In this document: positions 1 to 5,309 of the stretch, one piece after another
How positions within the stretch are numbered: position 1 is the first letter of the stretch
How the letters are laid out: the number at the start of each line of letters is the position of its first letter
Source: an uncultured Solirubrobacteraceae bacterium
GTDB taxonomy: Bacteria; Actinomycetota; Thermoleophilia; Solirubrobacterales; Solirubrobacteraceae
NCBI GenBank assembly: GCA_902806215.1
Contig: CADCVT010000238.1
Span: 1 to 9,747, forward strand
DNA: 9,747 nucleotides
Direction: 5' to 3'
Translations under genes and position numbers: made by a program
Notes under the pieces: generated by a model
The model's database searches: none
What the model was told of the DNA's origin: nothing
Seen by the model: only the letters and a program-made list of their open reading frames with translations

Positions 1-201
1 GTCCTCGACGGCTCGCCGGTCCGCTTCGTGGCGATCCCGGAGGAGGCGAAGCTCGATCTCCTCGCGTTGACGGCCGGCTACTACGCCGATGAGCCGTTCG
101 CGGCTCTCCAGGTCGTGTTCCCCGATCGCGCCGGCCGCTGGCCATGGGAGCCCGGCTCGGCCGCGCTTCCGCAGCGCGTGTACGGCGAGGTCGGGCCGTA
201 G
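1..201 (+). CDS. C-terminal end of a DUF4262-like protein (5' end outside window)
   Basis: Frame 1 is open from the first base to the TAG at 199-201, giving 66 residues of a C-terminus. The stretch from ALQVVFPDRAGRWPWEPG to the end resembles the C-terminal part of DUF4262 proteins, which carry a 'LQ-V-PD--GR-PW' signature. That resemblance is from memory. The function of the DUF4262 family is unknown to me and no catalytic residue can be named. The gene is convergent with the next one, and only nine bases separate the two stop codons. The start and any promoter lie outside the window. Confidence 0.62.
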   Translation, partial: VLDGSPVRFVAIPEEAKLDLLALTAGYYADEPFAALQVVFPDRAGRWPWEPGSAALPQRVYGEVGP

Positions 202-203
202 CG

Positions 204-222
204 GTCCGCGCTAGGCGCGGAC
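204..222. terminator. Hairpin between convergent genes, possible bidirectional terminator
   Basis: GTCCGCGC and GCGCGGAC form a perfect 8-bp stem around a TAG loop. The hairpin lies just after the stop at 199-201 and contains the stop codon (minus-strand TAG, 211-213) of the opposite gene. There is no U-tract on either side, so intrinsic termination is uncertain. Its place between two converging genes is the main argument. Confidence 0.45.
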
Positions 223-666
223 GCGGCTCTCGGCGAGCCGCTTGAGGTTCTCGAGCGACTCGCGCGCCTCGCGCTCGGGCACGCCGCCCGCGAGGACGCG
301 CTCGGCCGTGCTGCCCAGCGGGCCGAACGGCGCCTTGAACTCGTTGCGGTACTCGTAGTGCGTCTTGCCGCCGCGCTCGGACAGGCGGTTCTCGATCGAG
401 GCCTTCGAGCGCATCGGCCCGCGGCCCTCGAAGCGCGCGAAGTTCGGCGCGTCGACCTCGACGAGCTTCCAGTGGACCTTGAAGGTCACGCCGCGCAGGC
501 AGAGCTTCTGGTCCATCGTGAAGCCCTCGGTGTCGGGCGAGCCCTCGTGGCTGCTGACGCCGCGGGAGATCGTGACCCACTCCTCGGTGCCCTCGGGGTC
601 CATCGCCAGCGCGAAGACGTCGGCGATGGGAGCTTCGATGTCGATCTCGACGGTGACGACGCTCAT
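211..666 (-). CDS. SRPBCC-fold (polyketide cyclase/START-like) protein
   Basis: This 151-residue protein begins MSVVTVEIDIEAPIADVFALAMDPEGTEEW, the first strand and helix typical of SRPBCC proteins (strand, 'aPi--VF---dP', then a tryptophan). The middle alternates strands (FKVHWKLVEVD, FARFEGRGPM, KTHYEYRNEF). The C-terminus is a long helix (REARESLENLKRLAESRV), as expected for the helix-grip fold. Length fits a single-domain member. Such proteins bind hydrophobic ligands in a central cavity, but the ligand cannot be read from sequence. Its ATG (664-666) overlaps the TGA of the upstream NAD(P)-binding gene by four bases, so the two are probably translationally coupled. The protein has no signal peptide and is likely cytoplasmic. 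Confidence 0.8.
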   Translation of the reverse strand: MSVVTVEIDIEAPIADVFALAMDPEGTEEWVTISRGVSSHEGSPDTEGFTMDQKLCLRGVTFKVHWKLVEVDAPNFARFEGRGPMRSKASIENRLSERGGKTHYEYRNEFKAPFGPLGSTAERVLAGGVPEREARESLENLKRLAESRVRA

Positions 667-1586
667 CGGGCGGCCACGCTACCCGGCTCGAGCTCCTCCC
701 ACTCGCGCAGCGCCCGCTCGACCGCGCGGTCGAAGCGGTGCAGGCGGACGCCGAAGCGGTCCGGGGCGGTCATGTCGCGCGGCAGGATGTCGCTGCCCAG
801 GCTGCCCATGAGCGGGCCGACGAGGCCATGGTCCTCGCCGGCGATCGCGGCGGCGACCTGGCTGGCGACGGCGTTCATGGCCACGGGCAGCCGGATGCTC
901 GGCCGGTCGAGCAGCAGCAGGTCGCCGATGCGCTCGATCATCTCGCCGTAGGAGACGACGTCCGGCCCGGCGACGTCGTACGAGCCCCCCGGCGTCGCGC
1001 GGACGTCGGCCGCGCGGATGAGGAACTCGAGCATGTCGCGCCCGTCGATGGGCTGGGTCTGGAAGCGGCCCCACGGCGGCAGCGGGATGACCGGCACGCG
1101 CTCGACGAGGCGCACGAGGAAGCGGAACGAGCGCGAGCGCGCGCCGATGACGATCGAGGCGCGGAACGCGACGGACTCCGGCACCGCCTCGAGGAGCAGC
1201 TCCTCGACCTTCAGGCGGCTGGCCATGTGGGGTGAGACCGGCCGGGCCGACGGCAGGATGCCGCCGAGGTAGACGATGCGCTTGACGCCGGCGCGCTCGG
1301 CGGCCCGGGCGAAGCGGCGCGCGCCCTCCTCCTCGCGCGACTCGAACGCCCCGTTGCTCGCGGTCTCCATCGAGTGGATCAGGTAGTACGCGACGTCGAT
1401 CCCGTCGAGGGCCTCGTCCAGTCCGGCGCCGCTCGTCACGTCGCCCTGGACGAGCGGGACGTCGGCGTCGAGCCGGGCGCTCGCGGGGTTGCGGGCCAGG
1501 CCGCGCAGCTCGTGGCCGTCGGCGTGGAGGTGGGGCACGAGGGCCCCGCCGACGTATCCGGTGATGCCGGTGATCAAGATGCGCAT
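663..1586 (-). CDS. YbjT-like NAD(P)H-binding, atypical SDR-family protein
   Basis: From the ATG at 1586 the protein is 307 residues and opens MRILITGITGYVGG, the beta1-GxxGxxG-alpha Rossmann motif (G7, G10, G13) for NAD(P). The frame stays open further upstream to 1826, but that extension is low-complexity and runs antisense to the oxidase gene, so the Rossmann start is preferred. Residues 47-50 (QGDV) and AYYLIHSM (66-73) match the atypical SDR group that includes E. coli YbjT. A strict YxxxK catalytic pair is not evident, so it may bind dinucleotide as a sensor or reductase of unknown substrate. QPIDGRDM (178-185) resembles the segment of such proteins where the C-terminal domain begins. 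It overlaps the SRPBCC gene by four bases (ATGA). E. coli YbjT is larger and carries an extra C-terminal domain. Confidence 0.8.
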   Translation of the reverse strand: MRILITGITGYVGGALVPHLHADGHELRGLARNPASARLDADVPLVQGDVTSGAGLDEALDGIDVAYYLIHSMETASNGAFESREEEGARRFARAAERAGVKRIVYLGGILPSARPVSPHMASRLKVEELLLEAVPESVAFRASIVIGARSRSFRFLVRLVERVPVIPLPPWGRFQTQPIDGRDMLEFLIRAADVRATPGGSYDVAGPDVVSYGEMIERIGDLLLLDRPSIRLPVAMNAVASQVAAAIAGEDHGLVGPLMGSLGSDILPRDMTAPDRFGVRLHRFDRAVERALREWEELEPGSVAAR

Positions 1587-1588
1587 GC

Positions 1589-2581
1589 GTGTTGGAGCTG
1601 ATCCAGAGATTCGAGGAGGTTGCCCGGGGGCGGCTTCCCGCACCCGTGTACGACTACTACGCGGGTGGGGCGGGTTCGGAGCAGACGCTGGCCGAGAACC
1701 TCTCGGCGTGGTCTCGGGTCTGGCTTCGGCCGCGGGGTCTGGTGAACGTCTCGGAGGTGTCTTCGGCCTGTGTGCTGTTGGGCACGCAGAGCTCCCTTCC
1801 TCTGGTCCTGGCCCCCGTCGCCGCACAGGGACTGCTCAGTGACGACGGAGAGAGCGCCACGGCTCGCGCGGCTGCCGCGGCCGGCGTGCCGTTCTGCCTC
1901 TCCACGAGCGGGTCGCGGTCGCCGTCGGAGGTCGCTGCCGCCGCTCCGGGCGCGTCGCTCTGGTTCCAGCTCTACGTCGACGAGGACCGCCAGGTGACCT
2001 CGGACCTTCTGTCGTCACTGGCCTCGTTCGGGTATCGGCGCGTGGTCGTGACGATCGACCTCGCCGTCGCGGGGCGCCGCGAGCGGGAGCGCAAGCACGA
2101 GGCGAGACCCGTCGGCGGCTGGGCCAGCTGGCTGACCTGGGCCGACCTCGACTGGGTCCGCGAGACGAGCGGGCTGCCGGTCGTCGTCAAGGGCGTCAGC
2201 ACCGCGGAGGACGCGCGGCTCGCGCTCGACCACGGCGCCGAGGCGGTCGTCGTCTCCAACCATGGCGGACGCCAGCTCGACGGCTGCGTGCCCACCGCGG
2301 TGGCGTTGCGGGAGGTGGTGGACGAAGTTCACAGAGCGGTGCCCGTGCTCGTCGACGGCGGCATCCGCAGCGGCGCCGACGTGTGCCGCGCGCTGGCGCT
2401 CGGCGCCGACGCGGCGATGATCGGTCGGCCCTACGCATGGGGCCTCGCCGTCGCCGGTGAGGAGGGCGTTCGAGAGGTGCTGAGCGCATTCGAGGAGGAC
2501 GTGCGGATCACGCTCGCGCTGCTCGGCCGGACCCGTCCGTCGGAGGTCGACGGCTCGTGCGCCCGTCTCGCCGGCTGGTGA
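1589..2581 (+). CDS. FMN-dependent alpha-hydroxy-acid oxidase/dehydrogenase, compact form
   Basis: This 330-residue TIM-barrel flavoenzyme belongs to the glycolate oxidase/lactate oxidase family, which oxidises 2-hydroxy acids to 2-oxo acids. Expected active-site residues are present: Y24 in VYDYYAGGAG, Y129 in FQLYVD, D157 in VTIDLA, K201 in VVKG, and H225 with R228 in SNHGGRQLD. The FMN phosphate region is VDGGIRSG (255-262) and IGRPY (278-282). Numbering matches spinach glycolate oxidase up to D157, then runs 29 residues lower, so the segment called loop 4 is shortened. The Trp expected near position 108 is Ser/Gly, arguing against strict glycolate specificity. GTG 1589 is chosen because an in-frame stop lies at 1571-1573 and the conserved DYY follows directly. 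Early codons include AGA, GTT, CTT and GGT, scarcer in the neighbours. The electron acceptor and exact substrate are unknown. Confidence 0.88.
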   Translation: MLELIQRFEEVARGRLPAPVYDYYAGGAGSEQTLAENLSAWSRVWLRPRGLVNVSEVSSACVLLGTQSSLPLVLAPVAAQGLLSDDGESATARAAAAAGVPFCLSTSGSRSPSEVAAAAPGASLWFQLYVDEDRQVTSDLLSSLASFGYRRVVVTIDLAVAGRRERERKHEARPVGGWASWLTWADLDWVRETSGLPVVVKGVSTAEDARLALDHGAEAVVVSNHGGRQLDGCVPTAVALREVVDEVHRAVPVLVDGGIRSGADVCRALALGADAAMIGRPYAWGLAVAGEEGVREVLSAFEEDVRITLALLGRTRPSEVDGSCARLAGW

Positions 2582-2596
2582 CCCGCAAAGTGCGGG
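2582..2596 (+). terminator. Short hairpin directly after the oxidase stop
   Basis: CCCGCA and TGCGGG form a perfect 6-bp stem with an AAG loop, starting at the base after the TGA. GGGAATC follows rather than a U-tract, so it is a weak intrinsic terminator at best. It may instead be part of the larger inverted-repeat cluster that continues to about 2652. Confidence 0.35.
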
Positions 2597-2652
2597 GGAA
2601 TCGCTGAAAAGGCGGCAAATTGCGGGTTCTTCACAGAATGTCGCCATTTGCG
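2584..2652. repeat. Cluster of related short inverted repeats in the intergenic region
   Basis: The 156-base gap between the oxidase and the next gene is noticeably more AT-rich than its surroundings. It holds three GCAAA/TTTGC-type elements: CCGCAAAGTGCGGG (2583-2596), GGCGGCAAATTGCGGG (2611-2626) and CGCCATTTGCG (2642-2652). CGCAAAGTG can pair with CATTTGCG with one bulge, GGCG at 2611-2614 with CGCC at 2642-2645, and TTCT-TCAC-AGAA (2627-2638) makes a small hairpin. This could be a degenerate REP-like element or a folded leader. I recognise no known RNA family. The rest of the gap, to 2737, shows no clear feature. Confidence 0.35.
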
Positions 2653-2737
2653 AAGTGGGGCGTTGCGGGCCGGTGCCAGGACGTGTTTCATCCGCTCCTC
2701 GATGACTGCTGCTGCGACGAAGGGACCTGGGAAGCGG

Positions 2738-2950
2738 ATGGGCAAGAAGGTCTCGTGCGAGGACTGCTTCTTCAGGTGCAACCTGCTGTGCTCCCTGGAC
2801 GTGGACGAGCCCTGCGCGACCTACCGGCCCAACCATCCCGAGGGTCTGCGGCCGCCGCAGCAGCTGCGCTTCACGTTCCGTCAGGAGCGTCGCGTGCGCG
2901 CCGCCTGGGCCTTCCCGACGGCCCAGGAGCAGGCCGCCCTGCACCAGTAG
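2738..2950 (+). CDS. Small cysteine-rich conserved-looking protein of unknown function
   Basis: From the ATG at 2738 this is a 70-residue protein, MGKKVSCEDCFFRCNLLCSL and onward, with five cysteines at 7, 10, 14, 18 and 26. The first four are spaced C-x2-C-x3-C-x3-C, which could hold zinc or another metal, although no family is recognised. The second half (EGLRPPQQLRFTFRQERRVR) is basic. In-frame starts also exist at 2702 (ATG) and 2648, but the extra residues are low-complexity, and only 2738 has a purine-rich stretch (GAAGGGACCTGGGAAG) just upstream. Coding is supported by strong third-position GC and a dense cysteine motif at the N-terminus. The metallo-hydrolase gene begins 28 bases after its stop but has its own likely promoter. 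Confidence 0.65.
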   Translation: MGKKVSCEDCFFRCNLLCSLDVDEPCATYRPNHPEGLRPPQQLRFTFRQERRVRAAWAFPTAQEQAALHQ

Positions 2951-2964
2951 CCCGGGCGAGGGCA

Positions 2965-2970
2965 TAGGCT
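2965..2970 (+). promoter_or_regulatory. Putative -10 element (TAGGCT) for a leaderless transcript
   Basis: TAGGCT ends eight bases before the ATG at 2979, so transcription would start at or next to the start codon. No Shine-Dalgarno sequence is seen. The same TANNNT-to-start spacing recurs at 5292 and 6162 in this window. No convincing -35 is visible. Confidence 0.45.
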
Positions 2971-2978
2971 TGCGGCCG

Positions 2979-3776
2979 ATGCGCCTCACTGTCCTGGGCA
3001 AGTCGCCGTCCTGGCAGGACGCCGGCGGCGCGTGCAGCGGTTACCTCGTCGAGGACGGCGACACCGTCGTGCTGCTCGACTGCGGCAACGGCGTGTTCGG
3101 CAAGCTGCGCCGCTACGTCGACTACGTCGACGTCGATGCGGTGGTCATCTCGCACCTGCACGCCGACCACTTCCTCGACCTCGTCCCGTTCTCCTACGGC
3201 CTGCGCTACGCGCCGCGCCAGCAGCCGGTCCCGGTCGACCGCTGGCCCGGCACCGACTGCCCCGCGTGCCCGAAGCTCTACGCGCCGACCGGCGCGACCG
3301 AGACCTTCCGCCGGGTCGTCGGTGCGTGGGGACCGGAGGACCTCATCGAGGGGGCGTTCGACCTCCACGAGTACTCAGCCAGCGAGGAGCTCGAGATCGG
3401 CTCGATGAAGGTGCGCTTCAACGAGGTGCCGCACTTCGCGCCGAACACGCACGCGGTCGAGCTGAGCTCCACGAACGGCGGCGGCCGGATCACCTACGGC
3501 GCCGACCACCGCCCGAGCGAGGAGATCATCGACTTCGCGCGCGACACCGACCTGCTGCTCATCGAGGCGACGCTGCCGCGTCCCGAGCGCCAGGGCGACC
3601 GGGGGCACCTGACGCCGCAGGAGGCGGGCGAGCACGGCAAGCGGGCCAACGCCCAGCGGCTCGTCCTCACCCACATGTCCGACGAGCTCGACGCGCTCTG
3701 GGCGCGCGACTGCGCCGAGAAGGCGTTCGAGGGGCCCGTCGCCGTCGCCGCCGAGGGCGACGTCTACGAGGTCTAA
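2979..3776 (+). CDS. Metallo-beta-lactamase-fold hydrolase, RNase Z/phosphodiesterase-like
   Basis: The 265-residue protein has the metal-binding motif HLHADH (H59, H61, D63, H64), followed by H152 (EVPHFAPN), D176 (YGADHR) and H232 (LTHMSD). That is a full binuclear zinc set for the MBL superfamily. GHLTPQEAGEHGKRA (209-223) resembles the conserved region after the last strand of RNase Z and cyclic-nucleotide phosphodiesterase-like members. The product is probably a cytoplasmic phosphoesterase; the substrate is not evident. An unusual CPAC (C94-C97) lies in the inserted loop 82-100. ATG 2979 is preferred over the in-frame TTG at 2970 because MRLTVLGKSPSWQDAGG is the canonical first strand and a -10-like hexamer sits eight bases before it. 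The aminopeptidase-like gene follows after five bases. Confidence 0.85.
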   Translation: MRLTVLGKSPSWQDAGGACSGYLVEDGDTVVLLDCGNGVFGKLRRYVDYVDVDAVVISHLHADHFLDLVPFSYGLRYAPRQQPVPVDRWPGTDCPACPKLYAPTGATETFRRVVGAWGPEDLIEGAFDLHEYSASEELEIGSMKVRFNEVPHFAPNTHAVELSSTNGGGRITYGADHRPSEEIIDFARDTDLLLIEATLPRPERQGDRGHLTPQEAGEHGKRANAQRLVLTHMSDELDALWARDCAEKAFEGPVAVAAEGDVYEV

Positions 3777-3781
3777 GAGCC

Positions 3782-4519
3782 GTGTCGATCGAGACGGCGG
3801 AAGAGCTCGAGGGCATGCGGCGCGTAGGCGCGCTGGTCACGCACACGCTGCGCGTCCTGCGCGACGCGGTGCGGCCGGGGATCACGACCGGCGAGCTCGA
3901 CGACCTCGCCGCCGGCGAGTTCGCGCGGGCCGGCGCGACGTCGGGACCCGCCGAGCTCGTGGACTTCCCCGCGTCGATCTGTGTGTCGGTCAACGAGGAG
4001 GTCGTGCACGGCGTGCCCGGCGCCCGCCGGCTGCGCGAGGGCGACCTCGTCACGCTTGACGTCACCCCGCTGCTCGACGGCTTCTGCGCCGACGCCGCTG
4101 TGACGGTGAGCGTCGGCCGTCCGCGGCCCGCCGCGCGACGGTTGCTGCGCACCGCCGACGCCGTCCTGCGCGAGGCGGTCGCCGCCGCGGTGACCGGCGC
4201 GCCGCTGAGCGCGATCGGGGCCGCGACCGAGCGGACCGCCACGGCCGCCGGCGCGACCGTCGTCCGCGAGCTCGTCGGCGACGGCGTCCGGCGCACGATG
4301 CACGAGCCGCCGTCGGTCCCGAACGTCTACTCGCCGCGCCTGCGCCGGCCGCTGAACGAGGGCCTGGTCCTCGCGATCGAGCCGATGATCGGCCTCGGCT
4401 CGGCCGACCTCGTCATGCGCGACGACGGCTGGACCATCGCCACGGCCGACGGCTCGCTCGCCGCACACGTCGAGCACACGGTCATGGTCGGCATGCCACC
4501 GACGGTCCTCACCGCGTAA
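3782..4519 (+). CDS. Type I methionine aminopeptidase-like (M24) protein with altered metal ligand
   Basis: This 245-residue pita-bread-fold peptidase starts at GTG 3782, five bases after the MBL stop, with GAGG ten bases upstream. Conserved positions are H76 (VVHGVPG), D93 (TLDVTP), D104 (CADAA), H174 (MHEPPSVPN), E200 (LAIEPMI) and E231 (HVEHTV). Family members remove the N-terminal Met from nascent proteins using two divalent metals. Those metals are held by two Asp, one His and two Glu. The ligand His, normally in GHGIG, is D167 here (VGDGVRR, codon GAC at 4280-4282), the only missing ligand. The enzyme may therefore be altered or inactive, or a secondary copy beside a housekeeping map gene elsewhere. 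No SH3-binding or zinc-finger N-terminal extension is present. Confidence 0.85.
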   Translation: MSIETAEELEGMRRVGALVTHTLRVLRDAVRPGITTGELDDLAAGEFARAGATSGPAELVDFPASICVSVNEEVVHGVPGARRLREGDLVTLDVTPLLDGFCADAAVTVSVGRPRPAARRLLRTADAVLREAVAAAVTGAPLSAIGAATERTATAAGATVVRELVGDGVRRTMHEPPSVPNVYSPRLRRPLNEGLVLAIEPMIGLGSADLVMRDDGWTIATADGSLAAHVEHTVMVGMPPTVLTA

Positions 4520-4544
4520 AAGGGGTCAGACCCCCTTACGCGGT
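4511..4544. terminator. Long hairpin spanning the aminopeptidase stop codon, probable terminator
   Basis: ACCGCGTAA (4511-4519, the last two codons and stop) pairs perfectly with TTACGCGGT (4536-4544). Inside this, GGGGT (4522-4526) pairs with ACCCC (4530-4534) around a CAG loop, with a small internal bulge. TTTT (4544-4547) follows. The hairpin sits between convergent genes and forms the first unit of a tandem repeat. Confidence 0.6.
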
Positions 4545-4653
4545 TTTGCGGGGGTTTCCGGCCTTTCGTCAACGTTCGACGTAGCGCGAGGGGGTCAGTC
4601 CCCCTTACGCGGATTTGCAGGGAGTTCGGCCCTCTCGTCGACGTTTGACGTAG
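4522..4653. repeat. Tandem repeat, two units at 69-base period, with GGGGTCAGACCCC hairpins
   Basis: Bases 4522-4584 align without gaps to 4591-4653 with about 53 of 63 matches. Both units contain a G-run/C-run palindrome (GGGGTCAGACCCC, then GGGGGTCAGTCCCCC), the shared block CCCCCTTACGCGG, and a shared end of the form TCGTC(A/G)ACGTT(C/T)GACGTAG. The repeat fills almost the whole 140-base gap between the convergent aminopeptidase and TetR genes. Palindromes of this GGGGTCAGACCCC type recur in intergenic regions of many bacteria and have been linked to REP-type elements. Whether this one is mobile cannot be judged from one window. Confidence 0.75.
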
Positions 4654-4659
4654 GGCCGC

Positions 4660-5274
4660 CTAGTCGAAGAGCGCGCCGAAGACCTCGGGGTAGACGTCGC
4701 GCGGGACGGTCTCGGGGTCGACGTAGTGCTGGATCGCCAGGCCGATGTCCATCGCGATCAGCGCGGTTGCCATGCGCTCGGGCGACAGGCCGCGCATGTC
4801 GCGTCCGTCGGCCTCGGCGCCGCGTTCGACGATGCGGGCGATGAGGAGCCGGTTCGAGCGCCAGAACTCCGCGGCGAGCTCGCGCATCTTCGGGTCGCGC
4901 CCGGCCTGCAGCAGCAGCTCGAGCCAGAGCCGGAAGAGCCACCGGCCGTCCGGGTGCGCCTGCACCTTGGCCAGCGTCTCCGCGCTCTCGCGCGGCGAGG
5001 GGAGCGGGCCCTCCCTCGCGAGCTGCCCTTCGGCCATCGCCCGGTACGCCGCGTACACGCGGTCCTGGAGGACCTCGGCGAAGAGCTCCTCCTTCGAGCT
5101 GAAGTTCGAGTAGAAGGCGCCCCGGGTGAAGCCCGCGCGCTCGGCGATGGCCTCGACGCTCGCGCCCTGCAGGCCGCGCTCGATGAACACCTCGCCGGCG
5201 GCCTCGAGCAGCGCGCGGCGGGTCGCGGCCTGGCGCTCGGCGCGAGAGATGCGAGGCGTCGTGGCCATTGACAT
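4660..5274 (-). CDS. TetR/AcrR-family transcriptional regulator
   Basis: The 204-residue protein has an N-terminal TetR DNA-binding domain: RRALLEAAGEVFIERGLQGA, then the helix-turn-helix VEAIAERAGFTRGAFYSNFS and the usual SKEELFAEVL. These fall at about residues 19-70. The C-terminal helical ligand domain (WLFRLWLELLLQAGRDPKMR and onward) is divergent, and the ligand is unknown. Two starts are possible, ATG 5274 (MSMATTPR) and ATG 5268. The first is favoured because it lies five bases from a TACAGT -10 element, suiting a leaderless message. No Shine-Dalgarno is visible. Its start is 30 bases from the divergent membrane-protein gene and a perfect palindrome fills the gap. It therefore probably represses both itself and that gene. 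The open frame extending upstream to 6270 is antisense to the membrane genes and is not coding. Confidence 0.9.
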   Translation of the reverse strand: MSMATTPRISRAERQAATRRALLEAAGEVFIERGLQGASVEAIAERAGFTRGAFYSNFSSKEELFAEVLQDRVYAAYRAMAEGQLAREGPLPSPRESAETLAKVQAHPDGRWLFRLWLELLLQAGRDPKMRELAAEFWRSNRLLIARIVERGAEADGRDMRGLSPERMATALIAMDIGLAIQHYVDPETVPRDVYPEVFGALFD

Positions 5275-5297
5275 GCAGCACTGTATCCGAATACAGT
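5268..5297 (+). promoter_or_regulatory. Promoter of the membrane-protein gene (TTGACA-18-TACAGT)
   Basis: A consensus -35, TTGACA (5268-5273), and TACAGT (5292-5297) are separated by 18 bases. GTG 5305 begins eight bases after the last -10 base, so the message would be leaderless. The -35 overlaps the first codons of the TetR gene. Confidence 0.65.
5280..5297. promoter_or_regulatory. Perfect palindrome, probable TetR operator
   Basis: ACTGTAT-CCGA-ATACAGT is a perfect 7-bp inverted repeat with a 4-base spacer, a size typical of TetR-family operators. A third half-site, CTGTAT, follows at 5299-5304. It lies in the 30-base gap between the TetR gene and the membrane-protein gene and covers the -10 elements of both. 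Confidence 0.75.
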
Positions 5298-5309
5298 CCT
5301 GTATGTGAA
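5280..5309 (-). promoter_or_regulatory. Promoter of the TetR gene (TTCACA-18-TACAGT)
   Basis: On the minus strand TTCACA (5309-5304) and TACAGT (5285-5280) are 18 bases apart, mirroring the opposite promoter. ATG 5274 starts six bases after the -10. The -35 overlaps the start codon of the divergent gene. Confidence 0.55.

Noticed and set aside
1587..1826. 80-residue N-terminal extension of the YbjT-like protein
   Set aside because: It is Pro/Arg/Ser low-complexity, antisense to the oxidase, and placed ahead of a Rossmann motif that normally starts the protein.
2015..3001. 328-codon minus-strand frame across the oxidase and intergenic region
   Set aside because: It has no recognisable domain and lies opposite a confident flavoenzyme and the cysteine-rich gene.
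3032..3781. Upstream in-frame extension of the aminopeptidase through the MBL gene (495-codon frame)
   Set aside because: The extension is an Arg/Ala/Pro-rich shadow of the MBL gene. The aminopeptidase family start fits GTG 3782.
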